A DNA stretch of 64,000 nucleotides, taken from NCBI GenBank assembly GCA_015693905.1, contig CP065161.1, positions 1,526,001-1,590,000 of the forward strand, read 5' to 3'. Position numbers and translations under genes: made by a program. Source of the DNA: Rhodobacterales bacterium HKCCA1288 (GTDB lineage: Bacteria > Pseudomonadota > Alphaproteobacteria > Rhodobacterales > Rhodobacteraceae). Shown here one piece after another: positions 27,938 through 36,786 of this stretch. The notes beneath the pieces are model-generated. The model was not told the DNA's origin and did not search any database. It was given only the letters and a program-made list of their open reading frames with translations. Numbering within the stretch: the stretch's first letter is position 1; every line of letters begins with the position of its first letter.

Positions 27938-28837
27938 TTACTGCCAGCGCAAACCCCTATCCGACAAGCGGCGCTGCACGCGGGCGGGGTAGTCAGAACA
28001 GATCGCATCCACCCCAAAATCAATCATGCGATCGATATCTGCGGTTTGATTTACTGTCCAAACAACAACGCCCAAATCTAGGCTTTGCGCATAGGCCACA
28101 TCTGCTGCTGTGATATCCGCGAAATGCGGGCACCATAGCGCGCCACCTTCCGCCTTGATATGAGCGGGAATATCGGGCGGCAATTGAAACTGGGGCTCGG
28201 ATGCAATCGACAAATAAGACCGCGGGATTTCTGGCGCTTGTGCCTTACACTCCGCCAAAATGGCCCAATCAAAACTGTGCAAGACGGTCTGCCCAACCAC
28301 GTGGGCGCTACGGATCACATCCAAAACTGCCGCAACAAAATGCGCCCGCGCGGCGGTATCTTGGGCAAGCACGGGATCAGATTTCATCTCCAGAAGCAGA
28401 CGCGCCGCGGCGTGTTCAGGCCGCGAAATAAGGGCGCATAGGTCGGCCAATCGTGGCACCTGTAGCCCGTCAACCTGCGCCTGATCGGGAAAGGCCGCGC
28501 CATAAGCGCTCTGCCCATCAATCTTACCAACCTCATAGCGACATAGATCAGCATAGCTCAAATCACGGATTGGCATCTCATTTGTGATGAACTGTCCTGT
28601 TTCGTCCCGAAAAGTTGCGGCGTGCAGCGTGGGATTATGCGTAATGACGGGGATGTCATCGCCCGTCAGCACCACATCAAACTCAAGCAACGGCACACCT
28701 GCGGCCAGCGTATAATCAAAACCAAGCATTGTATTTTCGGGAAACACACCGCGCGCGCCCCGATGGCCAACGATACGGATCAGCCCTGACAATTTGCGAA
28801 AATCTGCCGCCGCATTGCCCATCACGCGCCCTGACAT
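27938..28837 (-). CDS. Glycerophosphodiester phosphodiesterase family protein
   Basis: 299 residues. GDPD signature GHRGARGVFPENTMLGFDYTL (first 20 shared with the family) gives the catalytic His and Glu; LLEFDVVLTGDDIPVITHNP supplies the metal-binding Glu/Asp and second His, and LLLEMKSD the later Glu-x-Lys. TIM-barrel C-terminus (VVVWTVNQTADIDRMIDFG). It releases glycerol-3-phosphate from phospholipid head groups. No signal peptide, so cytoplasmic; it could feed GlpD. Lies alone on the minus strand. Confidence 0.88.
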   Translation of the reverse strand: MSGRVMGNAAADFRKLSGLIRIVGHRGARGVFPENTMLGFDYTLAAGVPLLEFDVVLTGDDIPVITHNPTLHAATFRDETGQFITNEMPIRDLSYADLCRYEVGKIDGQSAYGAAFPDQAQVDGLQVPRLADLCALISRPEHAAARLLLEMKSDPVLAQDTAARAHFVAAVLDVIRSAHVVGQTVLHSFDWAILAECKAQAPEIPRSYLSIASEPQFQLPPDIPAHIKAEGGALWCPHFADITAADVAYAQSLDLGVVVWTVNQTADIDRMIDFGVDAICSDYPARVQRRLSDRGLRWQ

Positions 28838-28941
28838 TTACTGTAACGTCTACGTCTTGCCTAGCACCCCGCAGCCATTGCTTGCAATCAGCCAAGTGGC
28901 GCTTATTGTTTCGTGCAGTAAAACAAGAAAGTAACGATCAC

Positions 28942-29016
28942 ATGACCCATTATCGCATTCTGTTGGCCTGTATCATCCTTGCAGGCTGTGGCGTGCCATT
29001 TGTGCCCTTGGTCTAG
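28942..29016 (+). CDS. Very small lipoprotein
   Basis: 24 codons: a short positively charged start (MTHYR), a hydrophobic core and lipobox LAGC, with only GVPFVPLV after the lipidated Cys. Very short lipoproteins of this kind are known in Rhodobacterales, usually unannotated. Preceded by AAGAAAG at a usable distance. It sits 23 bp before the SGNH hydrolase on the same strand. Confidence 0.55.
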   Translation: MTHYRILLACIILAGCGVPFVPLV

Positions 29017-29039
29017 GGGCCAGTCGAAAAAGGGACGAG

Positions 29040-29684
29040 ATGGAACAAGACCCCAAAACCCTTTTGCTTTTTGGCGATTCCAATACCCATGGCACTGTGC
29101 CTTTAACTGTGCTTGGGCAGCCAGAGCGCTATCCCCTTGCGCAAAGATGGCCAACCCTTTTGGCCCAAAAACTTGGGGCCACATGGCGCGTGATTGATGA
29201 AGGCTTGCCCGGTCGCACGACTTTGCATGATGACCCGGTGGAAGGGCCGCATAAGAATGGCGCGGCGGCATTACTTGGGATTTTAGAAAGCCACAGCCCA
29301 ATTGATACAGTGGTGGTGAAACTTGGCACCAATGACCTAAAGCCGCGCTTTTCTGTCAATGCTTTCGATATTGCGCAGTCTGTGGGCAAACTCGTGCGTA
29401 TCATCCGCGCCTCTGGCTGCGGGCCTGCGCGTGGTGTCCCGCGGGTGATTGTGGTCTGCCCTCCACAGATTGAGGAACGGGGGGTTTTGGCGGAAATGTT
29501 CCGTGGCGGCGCTGCGAAATCAGTGGGCCTATCGCCCGCCATGGCCGAGATGGCGGCACGCGAGGGCGTGGATTTGGTCGATCTCACAGGCGCGGTGACG
29601 GTTTCATCCGTGGATGGCATCCACTATGAGGCCACGCAAATGCCCCGCATTGCCGAGCTGATTTTTGCAGCCATTCAAAACTGA
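29040..29684 (+). CDS. SGNH/GDSL-family hydrolase (arylesterase-like)
   Basis: 214 residues. Block I with nucleophile Ser in LLFGDSNTHGT, block III with the oxyanion Asn in VVKLGTNDLKPRF, and block V Asp/His in VDGIHYEA. Resembles cytoplasmic arylesterases or carbohydrate esterases; no signal peptide. It is followed after 21 bp by dgoK on the same strand, so it may deacylate a sugar or sugar acid in that pathway, though this is inference. Confidence 0.85.
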   Translation: MEQDPKTLLLFGDSNTHGTVPLTVLGQPERYPLAQRWPTLLAQKLGATWRVIDEGLPGRTTLHDDPVEGPHKNGAAALLGILESHSPIDTVVVKLGTNDLKPRFSVNAFDIAQSVGKLVRIIRASGCGPARGVPRVIVVCPPQIEERGVLAEMFRGGAAKSVGLSPAMAEMAAREGVDLVDLTGAVTVSSVDGIHYEATQMPRIAELIFAAIQN

Positions 29685-29705
29685 ATATCGGATAAGAGAG
29701 ACGCG

Positions 29706-30614
29706 ATGACATCGAATTGGTTGGCGGTAGATTGGGGCACATCGCATCTGCGCATTTGGTGGATCAACGCCGAAGGGTCGGTCTTGGCGCAACGTCACTC
29801 CTCCGATGGTATGGGCAAGCTTCGCCCTGACGGGTTCGAGGCCGCCCTCGTAGAATTAGCGGGCGATCTTTTGCCCGCATCGGAAAAAACTACGGTTTTG
29901 ATATGCGGCATGGCGGGCGCACGCCAAGGATGGGCAGAAGCGCCCTATGTCGCGACCCCTTGCCCCCCGCCCTCTGTCGCCGCATCCGTCAAAGTGGATA
30001 CCACAGACCCCCGCTTGGCCGTCCATATTATTCCTGGGATCAAGCAAGAGCGACCCGCAGATGTGATGCGTGGAGAAGAGACGCAAATCGCGGGGTTTTT
30101 AGACGAGTATCCAAATTTTGATGGCATCCTTTGCCTGCCTGGCACGCATTGCAAATGGGTGCAGATCAGCGCAGGCGAGATCGTCAGCTTTCGCACCTTC
30201 ATGACAGGGGAATTGTTCGGCCTGTTGGAGCAGGCCTCGGTTCTACGCCATTTCGTGGACGGCGGGGGCTGGGACAGCGCCACCTTTCTTGCCGCTTTGG
30301 ATGAGGCAATCGCCCATCCTGCATTGGTGGCGGCCAATCTCTTTTCCATCCGCGCCGAGGGGTTGCTCCATGGGGCTGACACGAATGCGGCCCGCGCGCG
30401 CCTATCTGGTCTGTTGATCGGTCAGGAACTGGCAGGCGCCAAACCCTACTGGCTTGGCCAAGATATCCGTGTGATTGGGACAGGCGGCATTGCGGATGCC
30501 TATCACGAGGCCCTCACTGCCCAAGGGGCAAGTGTCATCAAGATTTCTGGCGAGGGCATGGCCCTGAGCGGGTTAAAAGCCGCGTATAGATCCTTTTTAG
30601 AGGCCGCAGAATGA
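29706..30614 (+). CDS. dgoK: 2-dehydro-3-deoxygalactonokinase
   Basis: 302 residues. Phosphorylates 2-keto-3-deoxygalactonate at C6 in galactonate breakdown. The N-terminus WLAVDWGTSHLRIWWI is the ASKHA phosphate-1 motif of DgoK; MAGARQGWAEAPYV, PGTHCKWVQI and TFMTGELFGLL are family motifs. Overlaps dgoA by 4 bp (ATGA), so the two products are made together. Confidence 0.92.
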   Translation: MTSNWLAVDWGTSHLRIWWINAEGSVLAQRHSSDGMGKLRPDGFEAALVELAGDLLPASEKTTVLICGMAGARQGWAEAPYVATPCPPPSVAASVKVDTTDPRLAVHIIPGIKQERPADVMRGEETQIAGFLDEYPNFDGILCLPGTHCKWVQISAGEIVSFRTFMTGELFGLLEQASVLRHFVDGGGWDSATFLAALDEAIAHPALVAANLFSIRAEGLLHGADTNAARARLSGLLIGQELAGAKPYWLGQDIRVIGTGGIADAYHEALTAQGASVIKISGEGMALSGLKAAYRSFLEAAE

Positions 30615-31216
30615 GCCGCAACATTATTGCTATTTTGCGGGGCCTTCGGCCTGAGACTGCGCTCTCCATAACGGATGCACTGATTGCGGCAGGGATCACT
30701 CGGATCGAAGTGCCATTAAACTCGCCAGACCCGTTTGACAGTATCGCGGCCATGGTTGCCCATGCACAAGGGCGCGCCCTTATTGGCGCGGGCACCGTCC
30801 TAGACGTGGCAGCCGTTGATCGCTTGGCGCAGATCGGGGCGAAAATGGTGGTATCACCTGATACAAACCCCGCGGTGATTGCAGCCACAAAGGCACAGGG
30901 GATGCTGTCTTATCCGGGTGTATTTACTGCGACCGAATGCTTGACCGCAGTGCGGCACGGCGCAGACGGATTAAAACTCTTTCCTGCCTTCAAGCTTGGG
31001 GTGGATGGCTATAAGGCCCTCGCCGCCGTTCTGCCGAAATCGGTTGAAACCTATGCTGTGGGTGGCGTTGGCCCCGCAGATTTTGCCGCGTGGCAGGCCG
31101 CAGGGATCACTGGTTTTGGCCTTGGTTCACACCTGTTCAAACCTGATTATGACGCAACCAAAGTTGGCCATCTGGCGAAGGATTGCGTGACGGCCTATGA
31201 TGCGGCCTTCGGGTGA
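30611..31216 (+). CDS. dgoA: 2-dehydro-3-deoxy-6-phosphogalactonate aldolase
   Basis: 201-residue class I aldolase that splits KDPGal into pyruvate and glyceraldehyde-3-phosphate. Motifs: AILRGLRPETALSITDALI with the conserved Glu site IEVPLNSPDPFDSI, GTVLDVAAVDRL, and Schiff-base Lys in GLKLFPAFKLG. End of the dgoKA pair, closed by a strong terminator. The KDPG-aldolase Eda is the alternative; dgoK next door decides for the galactonate route. Confidence 0.92.
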   Translation: MSRNIIAILRGLRPETALSITDALIAAGITRIEVPLNSPDPFDSIAAMVAHAQGRALIGAGTVLDVAAVDRLAQIGAKMVVSPDTNPAVIAATKAQGMLSYPGVFTATECLTAVRHGADGLKLFPAFKLGVDGYKALAAVLPKSVETYAVGGVGPADFAAWQAAGITGFGLGSHLFKPDYDATKVGHLAKDCVTAYDAAFG

Positions 31217-31233
31217 AAATATTTGAGGGGACA

Positions 31234-31260
31234 GGGCGGGGACATACCCCCGCCCCTTTT
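31234..31260 (+). terminator. Intrinsic terminator after dgoA
   Basis: GGGCGGGG and CCCCGCCC form an 8-bp stem around a 6-nt loop followed by CTTTT; also lies just past the convergent DoxX stop. Confidence 0.85.
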
Positions 31261-31268
31261 GCCAAACA

Positions 31269-31652
31269 TCAGGCGGCGTTTTTATCCAAGGCATAAGCGC
31301 CAGCGCCATGCGCGAAGAACATCAAGAATGCACCTGCGATAGAGAAGTTCTTGAGGAACATGATCATCTGTATCTGATCGGCAAAATTGCTGTGATATAG
31401 CACTGCTGTCACCACACAGAAGGCCGCGCCTGCCAATGCGACAAGACGCAATTTGAACCCCACCAATAGCGAAGCACCCACCAAAATCTCGAAGATAATC
31501 GCAGGCCATGCCAAGAAGGCAGGCAAACCACCCATCGTGACATAGCCGGCAAAGCCTTGCACATCGGCAAGCTTGCCCAGACCTGCCATCAGGAAAAATC
31601 CACCAATGAACACGCGCGCAATCAGCGGCGCAAATTTTTCAAGCTGCTGCAT
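31269..31652 (-). CDS. DoxX-family membrane protein
   Basis: 127 residues with four hydrophobic helices; VFIGGFFLMAGLGKLADVQG and FEILVGASLLVGFKLRLVAL are DoxX-like. Function in this organism unknown (redox/quinone-linked proposals exist for the family). Start at 31652 (MQQLEKFAP) because AAAGGATGG lies upstream; the frame is open to 31844 but that part is not conserved. Confidence 0.8.
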   Translation of the reverse strand: MQQLEKFAPLIARVFIGGFFLMAGLGKLADVQGFAGYVTMGGLPAFLAWPAIIFEILVGASLLVGFKLRLVALAGAAFCVVTAVLYHSNFADQIQMIMFLKNFSIAGAFLMFFAHGAGAYALDKNAA

Positions 31653-31817
31653 AAGATATCCATCCTTTTCCAAAAGCCATTCTCGGCTTGGCGCGGACAT
31701 AAACACAGCGTTCAGCGGTCGGATATTCCAAAAGAATTGACGCGCTTTGTGCAAATACGCACAGAGAGAGGGCTTTACAGATTTAAAAATTATATCTGAC
31801 CTTTTGCATTCACCGAG

Positions 31818-31831
31818 TGACGGGCCCGTCA
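31818..31831. repeat. 14-bp perfect palindrome TGACGGGCCCGTCA
   Basis: In the divergent DoxX/xylB intergenic region, 166 bp before DoxX and 217 bp before xylB. Could be an operator or a small hairpin; no regulator assigned. Confidence 0.4.
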
Positions 31832-32047
31832 TTTCTGCATCCAAGAGATACGGTTTCTATGGGATTGCCTTTGTGACTGAATGATTGGCCATCAGGCTGG
31901 CAAATTACGAGCGGATGCAGATGATTTACTCTTGCCTCTTGCGCTGCAATACCGACAAAACTTTACACGAGTTAAATTTCAAAAATGCCCCTTTTACGCT
32001 CAAATCCACAGACGTGGGCATTCAGCCGGGGGGAAAGGATGTCGAAG

Positions 32048-33496
32048 ATGTATCTTGGGATCGATTTGGGAACTTCGGCTGTTAAGCTTTGTGTCATTGA
32101 TGCTGAGGGAAATCTGATCGCGCAAGGCAGCAAAGATTTGCCCATTTCGCATCCGTTTGATGGGGCAAGCGAGCAAAATTGTGAGGATTGGTGGGAGGCA
32201 ACACGCGCCTGCATCAAGGCATTAGATCCCGCGCTTCGCGCCGCCATCAAGGCGATTGGCCTATCTGGCCAGATGCATGGTGCCGTTGTGCTGGACGCGC
32301 AACGCAAACCTGTGCGGCCCGTGATTTTATGGAATGACGCCCGTGCGGATGTTGAATGTTCCGATATCATCGCGGCCGATCCGTCAGCCGCGCAACGCGC
32401 AGGCGTTTTGCCAATGCCGGGTTTTACGGCACCAAAAATCTTGTGGTTGTCACGTCATGAGCCCGAGGCCCACGCCAAGATCCGCCATGTGATGTTGCCC
32501 AAGGATTATATCGGGCTCTGCCTGCATGGCAAATGTGTGACCGACCCATCAGACGCCGCAGGCACATCATGGTTTGACGAGGCCGCGCGGTGTTGGTCTG
32601 CGCGGCTTTGTGAGCTGACCGCAACCGAACCTGCTTGGCTGCCCCGCGTCCTGCATGGCACCGATGTGGCTGGCACGCTTTTGCCCGATATCGCCATCGA
32701 TCTGGGTCTGACGCCTGATATTCCTGTGGCGGCAGGGGCAGGCGATGGTGCGGCGGGGGCAGTCGGTCTTGGTGCCGTGCAAGCAGGTGATGGGTTTATC
32801 TCGCTTGGCACCTCGGGGCAGCTTTTTGTGACCACGGATGCCTATCGCCCAAATATCGAAAATCGCATTCACGCCTATGCCCATACCGTGCCTGATCACT
32901 GGTTTCAGATGGCCGCAATGTTGAATGGCGCACGCCCGATGGCGTGGCTGGCCGATTTGTTAAACCGCCCCATTGATCTTCTCTTGGCCGAAGCGGCCGA
33001 GGCACGTCCAGGCCCGCTCTTCCTGCCCTATCTGACGGGGGAGCGCACACCGCATGGAGACACTACAATACGCGGGGGATTTGCCAATCTGGGAGAGGGC
33101 ATGAGCCAAGGCAGCTTGATGCGCGCTGTTCTTGAGGCGATCGCCTTTTCTTTTGCAGATGCGGCCGAGGCCTTTGCAAGAGCAGGCACGGCCCCAACCT
33201 CACTCTTGGCCATTGGCGGGGGCACCCGCAGTGATTTGTTGATGCAAATGATCGCAGATGTGACAGGAATTACACTAGGTCGCAGCGATGAGGCCGTTGT
33301 GGGCCCTGCCCTTGGAGCCGCACGGCTTGCGCTTGTGGCCTGCGGCGACAAACCTATGGAGGCAGTGATGCAGCGCCCCACTGTCCGTCATTGGTTCAAG
33401 CCGAAGGGGGCAATCGATCAGGGCACGCAGATACGCCTTGAGGCATATCGCGCTTTATATCCCGCATTGCGAACAGTTCAGCAAAAACTGAGGTGA
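32048..33496 (+). CDS. xylB: Xylulokinase
   Basis: About 482 residues, FGGY kinase. MYLGIDLGTSAVKLCVIDAE, IGLSGQMHGAVVLD, VILWNDARADVEC and the catalytic-Asp region VAAGAGDGAAGAVGLGA are XylB hallmarks; LAIGGGTRSDLLMQMIADV near the C-terminus. Makes D-xylulose-5-phosphate. Two starts compete: 32039 (MSK) directly abuts AAAGG, so 32048 (MYLG) was chosen. No xylose isomerase or transporter is adjacent. The last chromosomal-type gene before the putative island edge. Confidence 0.9.
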   Translation: MYLGIDLGTSAVKLCVIDAEGNLIAQGSKDLPISHPFDGASEQNCEDWWEATRACIKALDPALRAAIKAIGLSGQMHGAVVLDAQRKPVRPVILWNDARADVECSDIIAADPSAAQRAGVLPMPGFTAPKILWLSRHEPEAHAKIRHVMLPKDYIGLCLHGKCVTDPSDAAGTSWFDEAARCWSARLCELTATEPAWLPRVLHGTDVAGTLLPDIAIDLGLTPDIPVAAGAGDGAAGAVGLGAVQAGDGFISLGTSGQLFVTTDAYRPNIENRIHAYAHTVPDHWFQMAAMLNGARPMAWLADLLNRPIDLLLAEAAEARPGPLFLPYLTGERTPHGDTTIRGGFANLGEGMSQGSLMRAVLEAIAFSFADAAEAFARAGTAPTSLLAIGGGTRSDLLMQMIADVTGITLGRSDEAVVGPALGAARLALVACGDKPMEAVMQRPTVRHWFKPKGAIDQGTQIRLEAYRALYPALRTVQQKLR

Positions 33497-33713
33497 GGAA
33501 GGTGCAATTCTACCAACCGCGAGCGGATCGCACAGGGCAAGAAACCCACCAAGCCTATCACATCCGCCAAAGTGACAAAATCATACAGCGCGATACGAGC
33601 AGACTAGTTGATTTTATTGGTTGCGGGGGCGGGATTAAGCCTGTGCCGAACCATTGTTTTTTAAAATAAAACGCTACTCAACAAACATATCTGATTTGGA
33701 GTAATCTCATACC
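33497..33713. other. Intergenic stretch with tRNA-fMet 3'-end fragment
   Basis: 217 bp between xylB and the AhpD-like gene. It holds the 19-nt tRNA-like repeat (33618-33636). A GTG-started 55-codon frame (33501-33668) reads through it and ends FIGCGGGIKPVPNHCFLK; it has GAGGAAG upstream but no recognised homology and may be a gene remnant. Confidence 0.5.
33618..33636. repeat. Candidate left attachment site (tRNA-fMet 3' end copy)
   Basis: TGGTTGCGGGGGCGGGATT matches 62116-62134 in 18 of 19 positions and in the same orientation. The right copy is the 3' end of tRNA-fMet including the encoded CCA. The preceding TTTTATTGGTT also resembles 62096-62106. Direct repeats of a tRNA 3' end are the classic mark of integration. 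Confidence 0.55.
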
Positions 33714-34262
33714 TTAAACTGCACAAAACGGAGTTTCGCGCAGCTCACGCACAATTTCCTCATCCAGCGGTGGGGGGAAGGAGTTAAGGATAAAACCAAG
33801 CGTGCTGTAAAAGCCCACTGTGGCAATCAAATCAAAAATGCCCTCTTTGCCAATTTCCGCCTCAAGCGGCCCCTGCATCTGGGGGGGGATCGCGCGCGCG
33901 CTCATCAGGGCATCGACTGCGCGGGCGATGGTTTGATCCTGACCTGTGATCTCGTCAATTGGGCCTGCAAGACGCGCGATGCGGTGATCTTCAAACCCAA
34001 GGGCGCGCGCACGGCTGACATGATGCGCCCATTCATAATCCGAGCCCATCCAATTCGCGGCACGCAGGATCACCACCTCGCTCAATTCGGGGCCAAGCGC
34101 GGTTTTGACCACCACATGATCCCGCAAAGCTGCCCAAGCCCGTAGTAATGCAGGGTGATGTGCCATCACCCGATAGACATTCAACCGCCCCGCAAACCCC
34201 GCTTGCATATCTGCCAGCTCATGGGGCCAATCGGTTCCGTCCAAGGGTGGATAGTAGGACAT
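33714..34262 (-). CDS. AhpD-like / carboxymuconolactone decarboxylase-family protein lacking CxxC
   Basis: 182 residues, all-helical. VVVKTALGPELSEVVILRAA and YEWAHHVSRARALGFEDHRI match the CMD/AhpD fold. The redox pair CxxC of AhpD is absent (the only Cys is near the C-terminus), so it is not a classical alkylhydroperoxidase; such proteins occur beside aromatic-catabolic genes. The ATG at 34262 follows GGTGGAG. Composition is still GC-rich, unlike the next genes. Confidence 0.75.
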   Translation of the reverse strand: MSYYPPLDGTDWPHELADMQAGFAGRLNVYRVMAHHPALLRAWAALRDHVVVKTALGPELSEVVILRAANWMGSDYEWAHHVSRARALGFEDHRIARLAGPIDEITGQDQTIARAVDALMSARAIPPQMQGPLEAEIGKEGIFDLIATVGFYSTLGFILNSFPPPLDEEIVRELRETPFCAV

Positions 34263-34348
34263 GATGATCTCCACCTAAAAGTTTTACTCATCGATTAATA
34301 AAATTATCGTTTAAGCCAAACTAGGAACTGATCAAAAATCTTAAATCA

Positions 34349-35110
34349 TCAATCAGCAGTCCAACCTCCATCTACCATCAACGAGCTTCCGGTAATCAAA
34401 GCAGCTGCTTCAGACGCAAGGAACACAACCGCTCCCATTACGTCTTCGACCTGACCTGGGCGGCCTAATTTTATCTTCTCTTTAATCCAAGCTGCACGTT
34501 CTGGATTGTCAAATGTGCTTTGCGTAAGCGGAGTGAGAATAAATGTCGGACAAATTGTATTAACCCGAATTTGCTTAGGGCCCCATTCGATCGCCATTGC
34601 TTTCGTAAAGCCTTCGACTGCGTGCTTCGTCGCGCAATAAGCCGCACGATCCACGCCGCCCACATGCGCCATCTGGCTAGAAATGTTCATAAGCGAACCT
34701 GACTTGCCGGCATCGATCAAGCCTTGCGCTACAGCGCGGGTCAGAAAATAAGCACCTTTGATATTCAACGAACTCACTGCATCGAAATCGGCCGCTGTAG
34801 TTTCTAAGGCTGGTCCATGTCGCGCAAGGCCTGCAGAGTTGACCAAAATTTCAAAGGGACCAGAAGATGCAACATCACGTCCGGTGCGTTCGATATCTGC
34901 AACATCCAACACCATCGCTTTGGCAGCCCAGCCTTGCGCGGCCATTTGCTCGACAAGTACTTGCAGTTTGTCACCACTTCTTGCCGCAACGGTCACCTCT
35001 GCCCCCGCCTCAGCCAGGGCAACCGCGGCCGCCAGACCAATACCGGACGACGCCCCGGTGACGAGTGCACGCTTACCGTCTAACCGAAACGAAGGCGTTT
35101 TGGGTAACAT
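34349..35110 (-). CDS. SDR-family NAD(P)-dependent oxidoreductase
   Basis: 253 residues, classical short-chain dehydrogenase. Cofactor motif VTGASSGIGLAAAVALAEAG, NSAG at about residue 90, catalytic Ser in NISSQMAHVG and YCATKHAV (Tyr-x3-Lys), closing ITGSSLMVDGGWTAD. Oxidises a secondary alcohol or reduces a ketone; substrate unknown. It is the distal gene on the minus strand behind the HisD-like dehydrogenase (147 bp apart), so the two may act in sequence on a diol or hydroxy acid. Codons are more AT-rich than in the genes to the left. Confidence 0.88.
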   Translation of the reverse strand: MLPKTPSFRLDGKRALVTGASSGIGLAAAVALAEAGAEVTVAARSGDKLQVLVEQMAAQGWAAKAMVLDVADIERTGRDVASSGPFEILVNSAGLARHGPALETTAADFDAVSSLNIKGAYFLTRAVAQGLIDAGKSGSLMNISSQMAHVGGVDRAAYCATKHAVEGFTKAMAIEWGPKQIRVNTICPTFILTPLTQSTFDNPERAAWIKEKIKLGRPGQVEDVMGAVVFLASEAAALITGSSLMVDGGWTAD

Positions 35111-35257
35111 GGTGCACCTCTTTTACTAAACATTACGGAAAATTTGGACGATTTTATTTTTTTGAATAGAGGAGAAACATAGTAATGATTCAACACTAAA
35201 CCAAACCAAATTCAGTATTATGAAGAACGCCGACACACGTTTTATATTGGCTGCGCA

Positions 35258-36586
35258 TCATTCGGCAGGCTCGCGATGAGGCGCGCCTTCGCCATAAGGG
35301 ACGTTTAGGCCACCATAACGGCGCACACGCACATTACATTGCTCCGCATGACCAACAAAACCCTCTAACATACAGAGACGTGAGCCATATTCGCCTATCA
35401 TAGTGGCCGCTTCGTCCGTCAAAACCCGTTGATAACTATGCGTTTTGAGAAACTTTCCGACCCAAAGGCCACCCGTATAACGACCCGCTTTCTTCGTAGG
35501 CAATGTGTGGTTAGTGCCAATCACTTTATCGCCATTTGCAACATTCGTGCGGGCGCCCAGGAACAAGGCACCGTAGCATGTCATGTTTTCAAGGAACCAG
35601 TCATCCCTGTCCGTCATGACCTGCACATGCTCCGAAGCAATGTCATCTGCTACAGTGAGCATTTCTTCGTAGGTATCGCATAGGATGACCTCGCCGTAAT
35701 CCTCCCAACTCGTTCGGGCTGTGTCCGAGGTAGGAAGGATAGAGAGAAGGCGATCAATTTCTGATAATGTGTCTTCTGCGAGCTTACGTGAGTTCGTTAA
35801 AAGAACTGCAGGCGAGTTGTAACCATGTTCGGCCTGCCCCAACAAATCAGTCGCGCATAGTTCTCCATCTACAGTATTATCAGCAATCACCATGGTCTCT
35901 GTGGGGCCCGCAAACAGGTCAATGCCCACGCGACCGTAGAGCTGACGTTTCGCCTCTGCTACATATGCATTGCCCGGGCCAACCAACATGTGGACAGGCT
36001 CAATTGTCTCTGTCCCAAGCGCCATTGCGCCAACTGCCTGGATGCCCCCCAGAACATAGATTTCATGGGCACCCCCAAGATGCATTGCAGCAATAACGGC
36101 GGGGTTCGGTTTTCCTTGCCATGGTGGGGTGCAAGCAACAATCCGCGGCACACCTGCAACTTTTGCGGTTGCGACCGACATATGCGCGGAAGCCACCATT
36201 GGGAATTTTCCGCCAGGCACATAGCAACCGACTGACTGAACGGGAATATTCTTGTGACCGAGAATTACACCAGGCAGAGTTTCAACTTCGATGTCTTGCA
36301 TTGAGGCCCGCTGAGCCTCAGCAAATTTCACAACCTGCTCTTGTGCGAATTTGATATCAGCTAGTTCCCGTGGAGACAGCTCTGCGATTAAGCTCTCAAT
36401 CTCGGCCAGAGACAACCGATAGCTTTGGGGCGAATACCCATCAAACTTTTCTGACAGTTCTCTGACTGCCGCATCACCGCGTGCCTCAATGTCAGCCAGG
36501 ATCGCTTCGACAGCTGCGCGCGTCTTTGCATCATCATCCGCACGTTCAGTAGCGGGCTTGCCTGATTTGAGATATTCAATCGTCAT
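35258..36586 (-). CDS. Histidinol-dehydrogenase-family dehydrogenase (catabolic paralogue)
   Basis: About 442 residues of the HisD family: NAD region [39 protein letters not shown], metal-ligand region DLLGQAEHG with [11 protein letters not shown], and [14 protein letters not shown] (family Glu-His replaced by SEHVQV context). It closely resembles the HisD-like dehydrogenases that Roseobacters use on hydroxyalkyl substrates, e.g. sulfopropanediol 3-dehydrogenase, rather than the histidine-biosynthetic enzyme: no his genes nearby. An NAD-dependent alcohol-to-acid oxidation is likely. Start MTIEYLK at 36586 follows GGAAAAGAAG; ATG 36598 is also in frame. Confidence 0.8.
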   Translation of the reverse strand: MTIEYLKSGKPATERADDDAKTRAAVEAILADIEARGDAAVRELSEKFDGYSPQSYRLSLAEIESLIAELSPRELADIKFAQEQVVKFAEAQRASMQDIEVETLPGVILGHKNIPVQSVGCYVPGGKFPMVASAHMSVATAKVAGVPRIVACTPPWQGKPNPAVIAAMHLGGAHEIYVLGGIQAVGAMALGTETIEPVHMLVGPGNAYVAEAKRQLYGRVGIDLFAGPTETMVIADNTVDGELCATDLLGQAEHGYNSPAVLLTNSRKLAEDTLSEIDRLLSILPTSDTARTSWEDYGEVILCDTYEEMLTVADDIASEHVQVMTDRDDWFLENMTCYGALFLGARTNVANGDKVIGTNHTLPTKKAGRYTGGLWVGKFLKTHSYQRVLTDEAATMIGEYGSRLCMLEGFVGHAEQCNVRVRRYGGLNVPYGEGAPHREPAE

Positions 36587-36786
36587 CTTCTTTTCCATTA
36601 CCTACGTATTATTAGTCTGCAGTTAGCCTGCGCTAGTGGCTAAATTTTTGATCCTAATGTACTTTTTTACTTAACCTCGCCACACCTGAAACCTAACTAG
36701 GGGTAGGTCCATGACGCTCCCAATTCACAGTTCAGCATCTTCGACAGTCGGCTGATAGACTTGCCACAAGTGTTGAACTAGCGTTG

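Noticed and set aside
35258..36586. Biosynthetic hisD
   Set aside because: No other histidine genes nearby and the cluster is catabolic; treated as a HisD-family paralogue.
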